The position numbers were made by a program, and so were the translations under genes. From Deltaproteobacteria bacterium (lineage in GTDB: Bacteria; Desulfobacterota; Desulfobacteria; Desulfobacterales; UBA11574), in assembly GCA_019308685.1 (NCBI GenBank), contig JAFDHQ010000001.1, forward strand, positions 1 through 43,896: a stretch of DNA of 43,896 nt, written 5' to 3'. Shown here piece by piece: positions 17,463 through 25,815 of this stretch; the first letter of the stretch is position 1; each line of letters starts with the position of its first letter. Under the pieces are notes generated by a model. The model saw only the letters and a program-made list of their open reading frames with translations. It did no database searches and was not told the origin of the DNA.

Positions 17463-18620
17463 TCACTCTTTAACACAATGTCTAATAAGCTCTTTGGCTT
17501 CTTCGTGGTTTGGGTCAATCTTAAGTATCCTCTTCAGGACTTTTTCAGCCCAAATAGGTTTACCTAAAGTCAGATAATCTTTGGCAAGGTGGATTTTAAT
17601 TTCCAGGTTTTCTTTATTGATTTTTTCCGCTCTGATTAAATACTCCAATGCCTTTTTGATGTCGCCCACACTTTCCAAGGTTTTCCCCAATTTAAAGAAT
17701 AGATCCGTTCGATTCGGCAGTTCCATGACAATGGACTCTAAAAGGGAGGCAGCATATTCGTTTGCATCGTTCTCAATACAAAAGTCGACAATTTCCTCCC
17801 GCAGTTCTATAGAATTTCCTGACAATTTGATAGCATCATTAAATACCCGAACGGCTTTTGGGACCATTGTTCTCTGAACCAGAGTTTTCCCGAATTTAAT
17901 TCCTCGATCTATCTGGCGTGGACTGATCTGCATGGCTTTATCAAAATAATGGTGCGCCTTTTCGATGTCGTTCAGTTTGAGATAAAGCTCTCCAAGGTTA
18001 TGAAAAGCGAACACATCCAGACAATTCATCTCGGCGGCCTTCAATAACCACTGTTCAGCTTCTTTAAACGCGTTCTTTTTAAAATAGTAATAGCCCAATT
18101 CACGGACGGCTCTTGATGTGCCCGGTTTCGCTTCCATGGCCAGTTTTGCTTCATTGATAGCCGCATCTATATCGCCTTCATCTTCAAAATACATTGCTTT
18201 TTTAAGATGGGCGACAAATGGAGGAGGATTGTTGGCCTTTTCAACGACATCGAAAATCTTGGCCTCTAATACCTTCATGGTGAGGGGCTTTAATATATAG
18301 GCATCAATATAGGATTCAGCAGCTTCGGCCACATAATCCCTGTATACCTGAGCCGTAATCATAATTACCGGTATATCTCTTAAATTCCTTTCCACCCGAA
18401 TATGTCTCAATGCATCTCCCCCGGACATCTCGGGCATATTGTAGTCCATCAAGACTAAATCAATGGACTCTTCCCGCAAGATCCGCAAAGCTTCTTTTCC
18501 ATTATGGGCATATAAAAATTTTTCCCCATACCCGATGTTTAATACCATGCGATGGAGTGATTTGCACATGGTGATGATGTCATCTACAATCAGTACTGTC
18601 ATTTCGTTTAAGTCTATCAT
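17463..18620 (-). CDS. Response regulator with TPR output (REC-TPR)
   Basis: This 385-aa protein starts at ATG 18620 behind GGAG; the frame stays open 63 bp further upstream. Residues 1-125 are a REC domain with the acidic pair in LIVDDIITM, D59 in VLMDYNMPEMSG and a KP pair in ILKPLT. The rest is a run of TPR-like helix pairs (for example AVRELGYYYFKKNAFKEAEQ, AFHNLGELYLKLNDIEKAHH). It has no DNA-binding domain, so the output should be a protein-protein contact. It is first in an operon with the GAF kinase. Confidence 0.88.
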   Translation of the reverse strand: MIDLNEMTVLIVDDIITMCKSLHRMVLNIGYGEKFLYAHNGKEALRILREESIDLVLMDYNMPEMSGGDALRHIRVERNLRDIPVIMITAQVYRDYVAEAAESYIDAYILKPLTMKVLEAKIFDVVEKANNPPPFVAHLKKAMYFEDEGDIDAAINEAKLAMEAKPGTSRAVRELGYYYFKKNAFKEAEQWLLKAAEMNCLDVFAFHNLGELYLKLNDIEKAHHYFDKAMQISPRQIDRGIKFGKTLVQRTMVPKAVRVFNDAIKLSGNSIELREEIVDFCIENDANEYAASLLESIVMELPNRTDLFFKLGKTLESVGDIKKALEYLIRAEKINKENLEIKIHLAKDYLTLGKPIWAEKVLKRILKIDPNHEEAKELIRHCVKE

Positions 18621-18869
18621 AACCGGTTCTCCGTGATGGCTGTTTCTAAGAAATATGGTTGCCCGTAAACGGCGATAAAACATACCTTAAGATCAATTTT
18701 TAATCGGATTTGCCTTCAAAACATGCTTCGATATCTATCCTCCATGGTCACAAAGTAAAATATAGAAACAGTGCACAACCGAAAATCAGCCGCCAAATAT
18801 CTTATTTAGTTTTCAACATATTTTCATTCAAATAATCATGTTAATAATAACAAACTTTGTTGTCTCGCA

Positions 18870-19676
18870 TCATTTAAGTTGTGAGATCTTTATCTTCCAC
18901 TCCAACATATCATCAGGACCATAGATCTTTTGCTCCTTGATGAGGACATTTTTTAATTCTTGTTTTAAGATCAATGAAGAATAAATTCCATTGATAGCAG
19001 TGTCCTGAAAAATCACACCGTTAACTCTAACCTCTGGAATTCCCTTTTCTTCGTTCGACCATTCAGTAATCTCTGAAATCTTATCCTTCATTTTTTTAAC
19101 TTCTGCTTTGGAATCTGTGATCTTTTTCTGAATATCAGATATCTCTTCCGGAAGTTGGTCCTGTTTATTGAAAAGTTTGTCAAGATCTTCTTCCACTGTT
19201 TTTATTTCTGAATCCAATTCTTTTAGTTCTTCCTCAGCATCTGCTATCCGTGCTTTATTTCCTGCCTTTTCAAGTTCTTTGATTTGGTTTTCAATATCCC
19301 TTCTTTTTACCATTAATCTGTCTTGTACTTGTGCCATTTCGGCAATTTGGATTTCGACTTTTTCCGGTTCATCCTTAATTTCTTCCAAACGGCTCTCAAA
19401 TTCTTTATGCTCTTCTATTTTCAAAAGTATGGCTTCCTTTATAATATTTATCTCGTTCTTTATTCTTTCATCCACACTGACTGTCAGATTGCACGGCCTT
19501 GATATTTCAGAACCGATCTGAATTGCACGTATCCCTTTCTTGACCGCAACCGTGGAGGAAAAAACCGGACCTCGCTTAACAATGCATGCACCGCTGGTAT
19601 GTATTTTAGAATCAATAATTTCCTTCTCAATAACAACATCCCCGTATGCTTCAATGTTGGATTCACGCATATACAT
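18870..19676 (-). CDS. C-terminal piece of a FapA-type (DUF342) protein
   Basis: This 268-aa piece starts inside the beta-helix of a FapA (DUF342) protein (ESNIEAYGDVVIEKEI, IVKRGPVFSSTVAVKKG). It then has the family's long coiled coil (about 75-210, Glu/Lys rich) and its final beta segment. FapA proteins are usually about 500 aa or longer, so the N-terminal half is gone. In the same frame the homology extends a little upstream of the first ATG (GATIKTEGNIRA) and stops abruptly at about 19712, exactly where the overlapping cheW sequence loses its own homology. It overlaps cheW by 14 bp and may be translated by coupling. It is probably a deletion product. Confidence 0.65.
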   Translation of the reverse strand: MYMRESNIEAYGDVVIEKEIIDSKIHTSGACIVKRGPVFSSTVAVKKGIRAIQIGSEISRPCNLTVSVDERIKNEINIIKEAILLKIEEHKEFESRLEEIKDEPEKVEIQIAEMAQVQDRLMVKRRDIENQIKELEKAGNKARIADAEEELKELDSEIKTVEEDLDKLFNKQDQLPEEISDIQKKITDSKAEVKKMKDKISEITEWSNEEKGIPEVRVNGVIFQDTAINGIYSSLILKQELKNVLIKEQKIYGPDDMLEWKIKISQLK

Positions 19677-20043
19677 GGCCCGGATATTCCCCTCTGTTTT
19701 GATCGTGGCGCCTATCGATTACCATTCCGACCTGAACGATTCCTGACCGGCCTTCAACTTCCACCACAATGATGCGGGACCACTCATTGTTATCGACAGT
19801 ATCCTCTCCCGACCTTGACCTCAAATCAATTACCAAGATATAATTGCCACGCAGGTTAATGACCCCTTTCGCAAACTCTGGCATTTGAGGAATAGTGATG
19901 ATCGGCATCATGTCGATGATCTCCTTAATTTTCAGGATGCCGATGTCGCATTCCTCGTCCGCCAGCATAAAGGTCAGGTATTTGCCCTCCCTTTTTGCCA
20001 TTGCCTTTGCTGCCTGGTCCATTATTCCTGCTGTTTCCGACAT
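19663..20043 (-). CDS. cheW: C-terminally truncated CheW
   Basis: CheW is the coupling protein between chemoreceptors and CheA. GGAG precedes ATG 20043. Residues 20-110 match CheW closely: KYLTFMLADEE, ILKIKEIIDMMPI, FAKGVINLRGNYILVIDLR and IIVVEVEGRSGIVQVGMVID. A complete CheW then continues for about 50-60 residues (the second beta barrel, starting with an SVSEVL-like segment), but here homology stops at D110 (19714) and 16 unrelated residues follow. The loss includes part of the receptor/CheA interface, so activity is doubtful. Upstream is the broken CheX-REC gene, downstream the cut FapA piece. Confidence 0.8.
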   Translation of the reverse strand: MSETAGIMDQAAKAMAKREGKYLTFMLADEECDIGILKIKEIIDMMPIITIPQMPEFAKGVINLRGNYILVIDLRSRSGEDTVDNNEWSRIIVVEVEGRSGIVQVGMVIDRRHDQNRGEYPGHVYA

Positions 20044-20084
20044 TGTTCATCTCCTTTTTTCTATCGAGTTCATGTTTAATCTAT

Positions 20085-20939
20085 TTATTCAAAGAGTTCT
20101 TTTATTTTTGCTAAGAAATTTTCTATTTTTAATGGTTTGATAATGTAGGACAAAACATTTAATTTTTGCCGCCACAACTTCGTCTTTTCTTGATGATGAG
20201 GTAAACATAACAAGTTTCGCTTCCGGATCGGATTTCTGAATTTCAATTATTGCATCCAATCCTCCTTTCTTAGGCATGACAAGATCTATTATCGAAAGGT
20301 CTGGTTTGAAAATTTGAAAATTTCGTATTTTTCTATTGCCTCCTGAACATCCTTCGACTGTTCTACTTTAAAACCTGATTTCTCAAAAGCCTTGGTGATT
20401 ATGTTTCTTATCACTGCTGAATCGTCAACCACCAAAATGCGCTTTTGCAGTGGTTTGTTTTCCATGGTTTTCGTAAAAGTGACCATTATGGTCAAACAAT
20501 TGGTTTTCTTATCATGGATCATAAGTCTTTGCGAAAACTCTGGGATAATCAAATAGGCTTCGGTATAGAGAGCATCAGATATGTTTATGCTCTTATTTTT
20601 GAGTGAGACCGTAGGGCTGAATCGGACATTCAAACCTTTTTTATCCCATTCTGAAATCGTGTGTCCCACCACGGTATTCAAGAACTCGTTAATAATATCT
20701 GCCGCTGTTTCGTCAAATTGTTTGATGGGTGTTAGTCCTAAGTTTTCAGCAATTGCGGAAGCAACTGAAATAGCAAAAGTTTCATCAAAATCGTTATATT
20801 GTATGGTGTGCGCAATTGAATAAGTTGCTTTCAGGTGTTCATCTTTTCTAATTTTCACGCTGCCAATATCAATATTTGCCATCTTTATTAAAATATCTTT
20901 GGAACATTCGCCTAAAATATTTATGTGTTCGGTAAACAT
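20085..20939 (-). pseudogene. CheX-REC fusion, frameshifted twice
   Basis: Residues 1-165 are a CheX/CheC-type phosphatase domain with the ExxN catalytic motif as EFLN (INEFLNTVVGH). A REC domain follows (RILVVDDSAVIRNIITKAF...EAIEKYEIFK). There the 8-mer TTGAAAAT (plus strand) is tandemly duplicated (20306-20313, 20314-20321), which shifts the frame; the intact 216-aa product ends 5 codons later. The REC domain goes on in a second frame (DLVMPKKGGLDAI...VMFTSSSRKDEVVAA). After a second indel of 1-2 nt near 20158-20166 it continues in a third stretch ending YIIKPLKIENFLAKIKELF, TAA at 20087-20085. The CheX domain may still be made; the receiver cannot be. Confidence 0.8.
20306..20321. repeat. 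8-bp tandem duplication inside CheX-REC
   Basis: TTGAAAAT occurs at 20306-20313 and 20314-20321. Deleting one copy restores EIFKPDLSIIDLVMPKKGG in a single frame on the minus strand. Confidence 0.85.
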
Positions 20940-21003
20940 ATATTATAATCTCCTTGTTCCCTTTTAATGTCTGGAATATTGTTTTATCTAATTCGGCCGT
21001 TTT

Positions 21004-21444
21004 TCACATCCTATTTCCATCTTTTATTTGTCGTCTGATTTTTTCATCACTATCCGCATGAATCGGCTTTTCCTCCATAAGAACCTGTGCCACACATTCA
21101 AGCAACTCACCAGGCTCAAACGGTTTAGCAATGAAATGCGAACAACCCCGACGCAACAGTTGTGCCTTCATCCTGTCATCGGCGTAGCCGGTGATAACCA
21201 CGATTGACAAAGCCAGTCCTTGTTTTTGAATCTCATCTATTAATTCCAGGCCGGTCATTCCCGGCATGAATATATCGGCAAGCAGGAGATCAATTGGATA
21301 TGAATTGCTTTGGGAGGCGAACAGTTTCTCCAGAGCATCCAGGCCGTCTTTTGCTTCCTCAAGACAGTAACCTGCATTATTCAGCACAATGCTAATTGAC
21401 CGACGGGTGGGCGCCTCGTCTTCGGCTAAAAGGATACGTTTCAT
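21004..21444 (-). CDS. Response regulator, REC plus short tail
   Basis: This 146-aa protein has a CheY-like REC domain: acidic pair in LLAEDEAPT, phospho-acceptor Asp in LLLADIFMPGMTG, switch Thr in VVITGYADD and KP in IAKPFEPGE. A charged 25-residue tail follows with no recognisable output domain. ATG 21444 fits GGGAGAG better than the GTG at 21450. It is the first gene after the predicted sigma-54 promoter at 21502-21516 and is followed 65 bp later by CheX-REC, cheW and the FapA piece. That makes it the head of a chemotaxis-like operon. Confidence 0.88.
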   Translation of the reverse strand: MKRILLAEDEAPTRRSISIVLNNAGYCLEEAKDGLDALEKLFASQSNSYPIDLLLADIFMPGMTGLELIDEIQKQGLALSIVVITGYADDRMKAQLLRRGCSHFIAKPFEPGELLECVAQVLMEEKPIHADSDEKIRRQIKDGNRM

Positions 21445-21501
21445 TCTCACACTCTCCCGTTCTGTTTAGGAATAATCTTGAATTCTTGCCTTATTATCAA
21501 A

Positions 21502-21516
21502 GCAAAAGCTGTGCCT
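21502..21516 (-). promoter_or_regulatory. Sigma-54 promoter (-24/-12)
   Basis: On the minus strand the sequence reads AGGCACAGCTTTTGCT, with GG and GC separated by exactly 10 bases, close to the consensus TGGCAC-N5-TTGC. Transcription would start near 21490, about 45 bases before ATG 21444 of the receiver gene. Confidence 0.75.
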
Positions 21517-21592
21517 AATCGAAATTTATTATTCTAACCTATTGAAATGGCGACTGTTTTAGATTTGACAGGCCAGGGATGGGTTGGGGAAA

Positions 21593-21614
21593 ACTTACAA
21601 CTTAAGTTGTAAGT
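21593..21614. promoter_or_regulatory. Activator site 1: perfect 22-bp palindrome
   Basis: The centre is TTACAACTTAAGTTGTAA and the symmetry extends two more bases on each side. It lies about 80-100 bp upstream of the sigma-54 promoter, the usual distance for an enhancer bound by an NtrC-type activator. Confidence 0.7.
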
Positions 21615-21664
21615 GATCCTGCTTGAAACCGGCTTAAGCCTTGCTATGGCAGGGTTTTAAGCGG

Positions 21665-21700
21665 TTACAAATTAAGTTGTGGTTACAACCAAAGTTGTAG
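21665..21700. promoter_or_regulatory. Activator sites 2 and 3
   Basis: ACAAATTAAGTTGT (21667-21680) and ACAACCAAAGTTGT (21685-21698) repeat the ACAA-N6-TTGT frame of the perfect palindrome at 21593. Their start points are 18 bp apart, which would place two dimers on nearly the same helix face. They lie between the 3' end of the NtrC-type gene and the sigma-54 promoter. Confidence 0.6.
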
Positions 21701-21720
21701 GCTTTGGGACAAGAGGCGGA

Positions 21721-23130
21721 TTAGACAGCGGAATTCTTAAGGCGTTTGCTCAGGGCCTGTTGTGATATGCCCAGTAATTGGGCGGCGACGGACTGGTTGC
21801 CATTGGCCCGCTTTAGTGCCTCGGCCACGATCAGCTCAGTCCCTTCCTTCAAGGTAGGCAACTCTCCGAAAAACGTGATAAGGGGGGTCTTTTCCGGATC
21901 GGATTTTCTTAGAACAACCCTTTCCCCTTTCCGGGCAATGTGAGACTTGAACGCCTTCATGGAAAGAATTCTGGACGTATGTGTGCTCACAGCGTCAAAG
22001 ATCATGGACCGCAATTCTCTGACATTCCCGGGAAAGGAGTATGTTCTTAAAAGCGTGAACAACTCCTTGGGCGGGGTGGGCTTCTTTTTGTTGACGACAC
22101 GTGACGCTTCTGCCAAGAAATCATTCACCAGAAGCGGGATATCATCCATACGCTCTCGAAGGGGCGGGATATGGATGTGGTGGGTTTGGAGTCGATAGAA
22201 TAGATCCTTGCGAAATTTACCTGCTTCCTGGAGAGACCAAAGATCCCGATTGGTGGCTGCCAGAATTCGAGCATTGGTGTGTCTGGGGTGGTCCAGACCC
22301 AATGGCAGGTACTCGCCCTCCTGTAGTAGCCGCAATAGTTTAACCTGTGATGCCGGGCTAAGTTCGCCTATCTCGTCCAGAAAGAACGTGCCGCCGGATG
22401 CCTGTTCCAACATTCCTTCACGATTACTGTCGGCACCTGTAAAGGCCCCCTTGACGTGCCCGAAAAGGGTGTCCGAAAAGACGTGATCATCCAATCCGGC
22501 TACATTGACCGCCGTAAAGGCGCCCTTGCCGCTGAGAGCGTGGATTGCTCCGGCGATCAGCTCCTTTCCCACGCCTGTTTCCCCTGTGATTAGTACCGGC
22601 TGTGATGTCCGGGCGATGGCCTCGACATATCGAAAAAGCGAGATCATCTTTTTGTTGTTTGTGATAATCCCGGCAAAGGTTTCGGGATGTTCTAGGGTGT
22701 CGGAAAGAATTCGCTGCTTGAGACTCATGTTTTCCCGCTTCAATTCCCGAAAAGCAATGGCATTACTTACAGCGGTGACCATACAGCCTTCTTCTACAGG
22801 CTTAACCAAATAATTGAATGCACCTGATTTCATGCACTGGACTGCAGTCTCCACATCAACCGTCCCGGTGACGATAATAATTGGAATTTCCGGGAAATCT
22901 CGGGTGACCATTCTAAGGATGTCCTCACCATGAATGTGTGGCATGGTCAGATCCAGGAGCATGACTTCGATCTTCTGCCTGGAAAGGATATCCATGACCT
23001 CTCTGCCGTCTTTACTTGTGATGATGTTGTTCATGCCGGCCATACGCAAAGCGGTGTCCATGGCCAACAGAATTGCTTCTTCGTCATCAACTACCATGAT
23101 CGGATAGGAAGGATTAAGTGCCTCGTTCAT
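21721..23130 (-). CDS. NtrC-family sigma-54 activator
   Basis: This 469-aa protein has a REC domain with D60 (MLLDLTMPH), an AAA+ domain with Walker A GETGVGKE (183-190), the sigma-54 contact loop GAFTGA (228-233), Walker B FFLDEIGEL (D252, E253) and the R-finger region, then a C-terminal Fis-type helix-turn-helix (about 440-467, GNQSVAAQLLGISQQALSKRL). It is fully equipped to remodel sigma-54 polymerase. Its ATG overlaps the stop of the upstream kinase (ATGA type), so the two are translationally coupled and cognate. The palindromic sites and the sigma-54 promoter lie immediately downstream and are its most likely target. Confidence 0.93.
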   Translation of the reverse strand: MNEALNPSYPIMVVDDEEAILLAMDTALRMAGMNNIITSKDGREVMDILSRQKIEVMLLDLTMPHIHGEDILRMVTRDFPEIPIIIVTGTVDVETAVQCMKSGAFNYLVKPVEEGCMVTAVSNAIAFRELKRENMSLKQRILSDTLEHPETFAGIITNNKKMISLFRYVEAIARTSQPVLITGETGVGKELIAGAIHALSGKGAFTAVNVAGLDDHVFSDTLFGHVKGAFTGADSNREGMLEQASGGTFFLDEIGELSPASQVKLLRLLQEGEYLPLGLDHPRHTNARILAATNRDLWSLQEAGKFRKDLFYRLQTHHIHIPPLRERMDDIPLLVNDFLAEASRVVNKKKPTPPKELFTLLRTYSFPGNVRELRSMIFDAVSTHTSRILSMKAFKSHIARKGERVVLRKSDPEKTPLITFFGELPTLKEGTELIVAEALKRANGNQSVAAQLLGISQQALSKRLKNSAV

Positions 23131-24560
23131 TTTACCTCCTCGTCTCGATTTCTGCCTTCCGATGAGGGATTTGCCGGCAGGCTGACCGTGGCAGTAGTAC
23201 CCTTGCCCGGGCTTGAGTCAAGCTTCATGGTCCCGCCGTGGTCTTCTATAATACTTTCTGAAATGGCCAGCCCCAAGCCTGTGCCGCCCGATTCGCGGTT
23301 GGTTGTAAAGAACGGGTCCTTGATCCTTTGAAGCACCTCGGCAGACATGCCCACACCTTGATCGCGGACCTGGACCAACACGCTACTCGCTTTTTTATCG
23401 TATGCCGTGGAGATTTGGATCGAGCGCTCTTTATCCGGAAGGGCCTGGCAGGCGTTGACCAAAAGGTTGATGATGACCTGTTCAATTCGCTGGGTATTGC
23501 CTTTGAACCTGGGTATATCCAGGCCGTATTCCACTTCAAAATAGTCGGTGGACTTCTTGATCTGGTTCGAGACAAGTTCCACAGCCGCCTTTATCGTACT
23601 GTTAACATCCACCCTATCGGTCAAATCAGATGGTCCTTGCCGTGAAAAATCTTTGAGGTTCTCAACAATTCGCTTGACGCGCATGGCCCCTTCCTTAATG
23701 TCCTTCAAGAGAAGAGGCACCCGTTCTTGCAATTGGGTGTAACTCATGCCGCTGACCCGGAAATCTCCGTTTGTCCGGCAATACTTATCTAAGATGGGGG
23801 TAACGCTGTTCCAGACCTTCTCAAAGATCGGTGCGTTTAACATGACAAAGGTAATGGGGTTATTGATCTCATGAGCAACCCCGGCTGCCAGTTGGCCTAT
23901 GGAAGCCAGCTTGCCGGATTGGACTAGCTGAGCCTGGGTATTTTTTAGTTTCTCGTAAGCTTGCTTGAGCGCCTCCTCCCTCCCTCGGATCATATTGTAC
24001 AATTCAAAGCTTTTAATGGCATTGGCACTATTCAACAAAATAATCGAAAGCAGGGATAAAGATATGTCCGGGATGTCGGCGTCTTTTCCCATTAAACCGA
24101 CGAACATGCCCTTGATCCTGGACCTAGTGGCCATAACATGGAGAATTATTCTCTTTTCATTGTCTTTTGAGGAGACAATAACAGCCCTTCTTTCCATCAA
24201 AGCCCAGGCGTAGATGCCATTCTCAATCAAAAAATCAACCTCATTCTGGATATAAGGACTGTTATTTTTTGGTTCTGCCTTAGCGAGAAAAATGTCGTTG
24301 GTCTCCTCATCCACTAAAAAGAAAGCTATCGCCTGGAACTGGATCAAGCGCTGTATCCGTGATATGGTTTCACTTAAAAGGACAGATGTGTCCTGGAGTT
24401 TGTTGATATTGGGTTGAAAATCCCCAATGGAGGCTGCCATCTCCAGTGCATCTAGAGTATGACGATTGACTTCTTCGAGATACTGGATGCGCTCCTCCAG
24501 ATACTGGATACGATCCTTGTCATATGTGATTGCTCTTTCTGTTTTGTGTTTAGCGCTCAT
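23127..24560 (-). CDS. Sensor histidine kinase (coiled coil-GAF-HisKA)
   Basis: This 477-aa soluble kinase has an N-terminal coiled coil with a seven-residue unit repeated twice (RIQYLEE RIQYLEE, a 21-nt in-frame duplication in the DNA). Next come a GAF-like domain (about 55-190), HisKA with H230 in GVAHEINNPITF, and HATPase_c with NLLVNACQALP (N box), DQGVGM (G1) and GTGLGLAI (G2). It overlaps the HDOD gene by 11 bp on one side and the activator gene by 4 bp on the other. The three are one tightly packed operon, and the kinase should phosphorylate the NtrC-type protein. Confidence 0.92.
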   Translation of the reverse strand: MSAKHKTERAITYDKDRIQYLEERIQYLEEVNRHTLDALEMAASIGDFQPNINKLQDTSVLLSETISRIQRLIQFQAIAFFLVDEETNDIFLAKAEPKNNSPYIQNEVDFLIENGIYAWALMERRAVIVSSKDNEKRIILHVMATRSRIKGMFVGLMGKDADIPDISLSLLSIILLNSANAIKSFELYNMIRGREEALKQAYEKLKNTQAQLVQSGKLASIGQLAAGVAHEINNPITFVMLNAPIFEKVWNSVTPILDKYCRTNGDFRVSGMSYTQLQERVPLLLKDIKEGAMRVKRIVENLKDFSRQGPSDLTDRVDVNSTIKAAVELVSNQIKKSTDYFEVEYGLDIPRFKGNTQRIEQVIINLLVNACQALPDKERSIQISTAYDKKASSVLVQVRDQGVGMSAEVLQRIKDPFFTTNRESGGTGLGLAISESIIEDHGGTMKLDSSPGKGTTATVSLPANPSSEGRNRDEEVK

Positions 24561-25815
24561 CTGAAACCAGAAATTTAACTAGTTCCCGAACCTGATGTTC
24601 CATTTGTTTTATGGTAAGGGACAAAATATTTGGAGACAGGCCAATACATGTCCATGCATCCTGATCCAATGGGGGCACAAATCGTTCTCCGCTGGAACCC
24701 ATATCCAAGGCGTTTGTCATGATATCTGACAGATGTACTATAGCGGGTTCCAGAGGATCGTTAGAAAGCATAGGATAATGATGGTATTTAACAATGTTTT
24801 CCAGGGACATCGGTAATTTCCATTTTTTTAAAATTAACTTTCCTAGTTCTGTGTGGTCAAAATTCATGATTTCATGTTCTATCTCATATAACAGACTATG
24901 ACTATTACGAGCTTTCAAAATGATGTTCCTCGCATTAATGGAAGTGGAATTATAAAAAACAAGACGGCCAATATCGTGAAGTAAGCCGGCCACAAATAAG
25001 CGTTCTGTATTTTGAATATTTTTATGACTCGCCAAAATCCGGGCAATAGTTCCGCAGACAATACTATGCTCCCAGAACGATTTCATATCAATGAGGTCCC
25101 AAGAAATATTCTTAAACGCATTGATAATATATATTCCGAATGTCAAGATGCTCAGGTGTTTTGTCCCCACAATGGCCACTGCTCGTGATATGGTATCTAT
25201 CTTAGATGGGAAACCGTAAAATGCGCTGTTGACTAATTTCAAAAGCTTAGCAGAGATATTCGTGTCTTTGCTGATCGCTTCGGCAATATCTCTGGCTGAA
25301 CTCTTAGGATCATTTATAGTTTCTTTGATTCGTATAAATATATCGGGTAATGTTGAAAGGCTGATATCATCTCGGATAAATTCAAGAGGACTCATCTCGG
25401 TTGTTGTATCCTCCAAGATTTCATTTGCATCCATATTTCTTTCATAAGAGTCATGATGTTCGAGTTTTGCTTCTGAATCCGTTATATCTAGTTCCTCAGC
25501 TTTTCGCAGAGTGCAGAGGCGAAATAATTCGCGAGTTGCCGGATGATCCAAGTCAGTGTGCACAAAACGTTCACGGATTTCCTTTTCAGCTGTTTCCATA
25601 ATGGCCGGGTCTATTTGGGCTCCGGTATTTGATTCCACATTTTTTTGTGAAATTCCTTCTATATTAACCTCGATGACTCCCCATATTTTAAGGATCCTTA
25701 GATGTTTTAATGTCAGTCTTGTGCCTTTAGCCAATAGAAAGCGGCCATTACGATCTCGCAAGTCTTCAGCTAACGCCATGCCAGGTTTTAACTCCGCTAA
25801 ATTTATAACGCCCAT
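24550..25815 (-). CDS. HDOD-domain signalling protein
   Basis: This 421-aa protein has an N-terminal segment (MGVINLAELKPGMALAEDLRDRNG) of the type found before HD-GYP and HDOD modules. A linker follows, then an HDOD domain from about 160: LPDIFIRIKETINDP, ISAKLLKLVNSAFYG, AVAIVGTKHL, WEHSIVCGTIARILA and the LLHDIGRL segment. HDOD proteins lack phosphodiesterase activity and act as signalling adaptors. As the first gene of the HDOD-kinase-NtrC operon it may modulate the kinase. GC composition and codon use look like those of its neighbours. Confidence 0.88.
   Translation of the reverse strand: MGVINLAELKPGMALAEDLRDRNGRFLLAKGTRLTLKHLRILKIWGVIEVNIEGISQKNVESNTGAQIDPAIMETAEKEIRERFVHTDLDHPATRELFRLCTLRKAEELDITDSEAKLEHHDSYERNMDANEILEDTTTEMSPLEFIRDDISLSTLPDIFIRIKETINDPKSSARDIAEAISKDTNISAKLLKLVNSAFYGFPSKIDTISRAVAIVGTKHLSILTFGIYIINAFKNISWDLIDMKSFWEHSIVCGTIARILASHKNIQNTERLFVAGLLHDIGRLVFYNSTSINARNIILKARNSHSLLYEIEHEIMNFDHTELGKLILKKWKLPMSLENIVKYHHYPMLSNDPLEPAIVHLSDIMTNALDMGSSGERFVPPLDQDAWTCIGLSPNILSLTIKQMEHQVRELVKFLVSDER

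Noticed and set aside
18850-18881. Further NtrC-type sites near the 3' end of the FapA piece
   Set aside because: ACAAACTTTGTTGT resembles the 21.6-kb sites, but no -24/-12 promoter could be found downstream of it on the minus strand.
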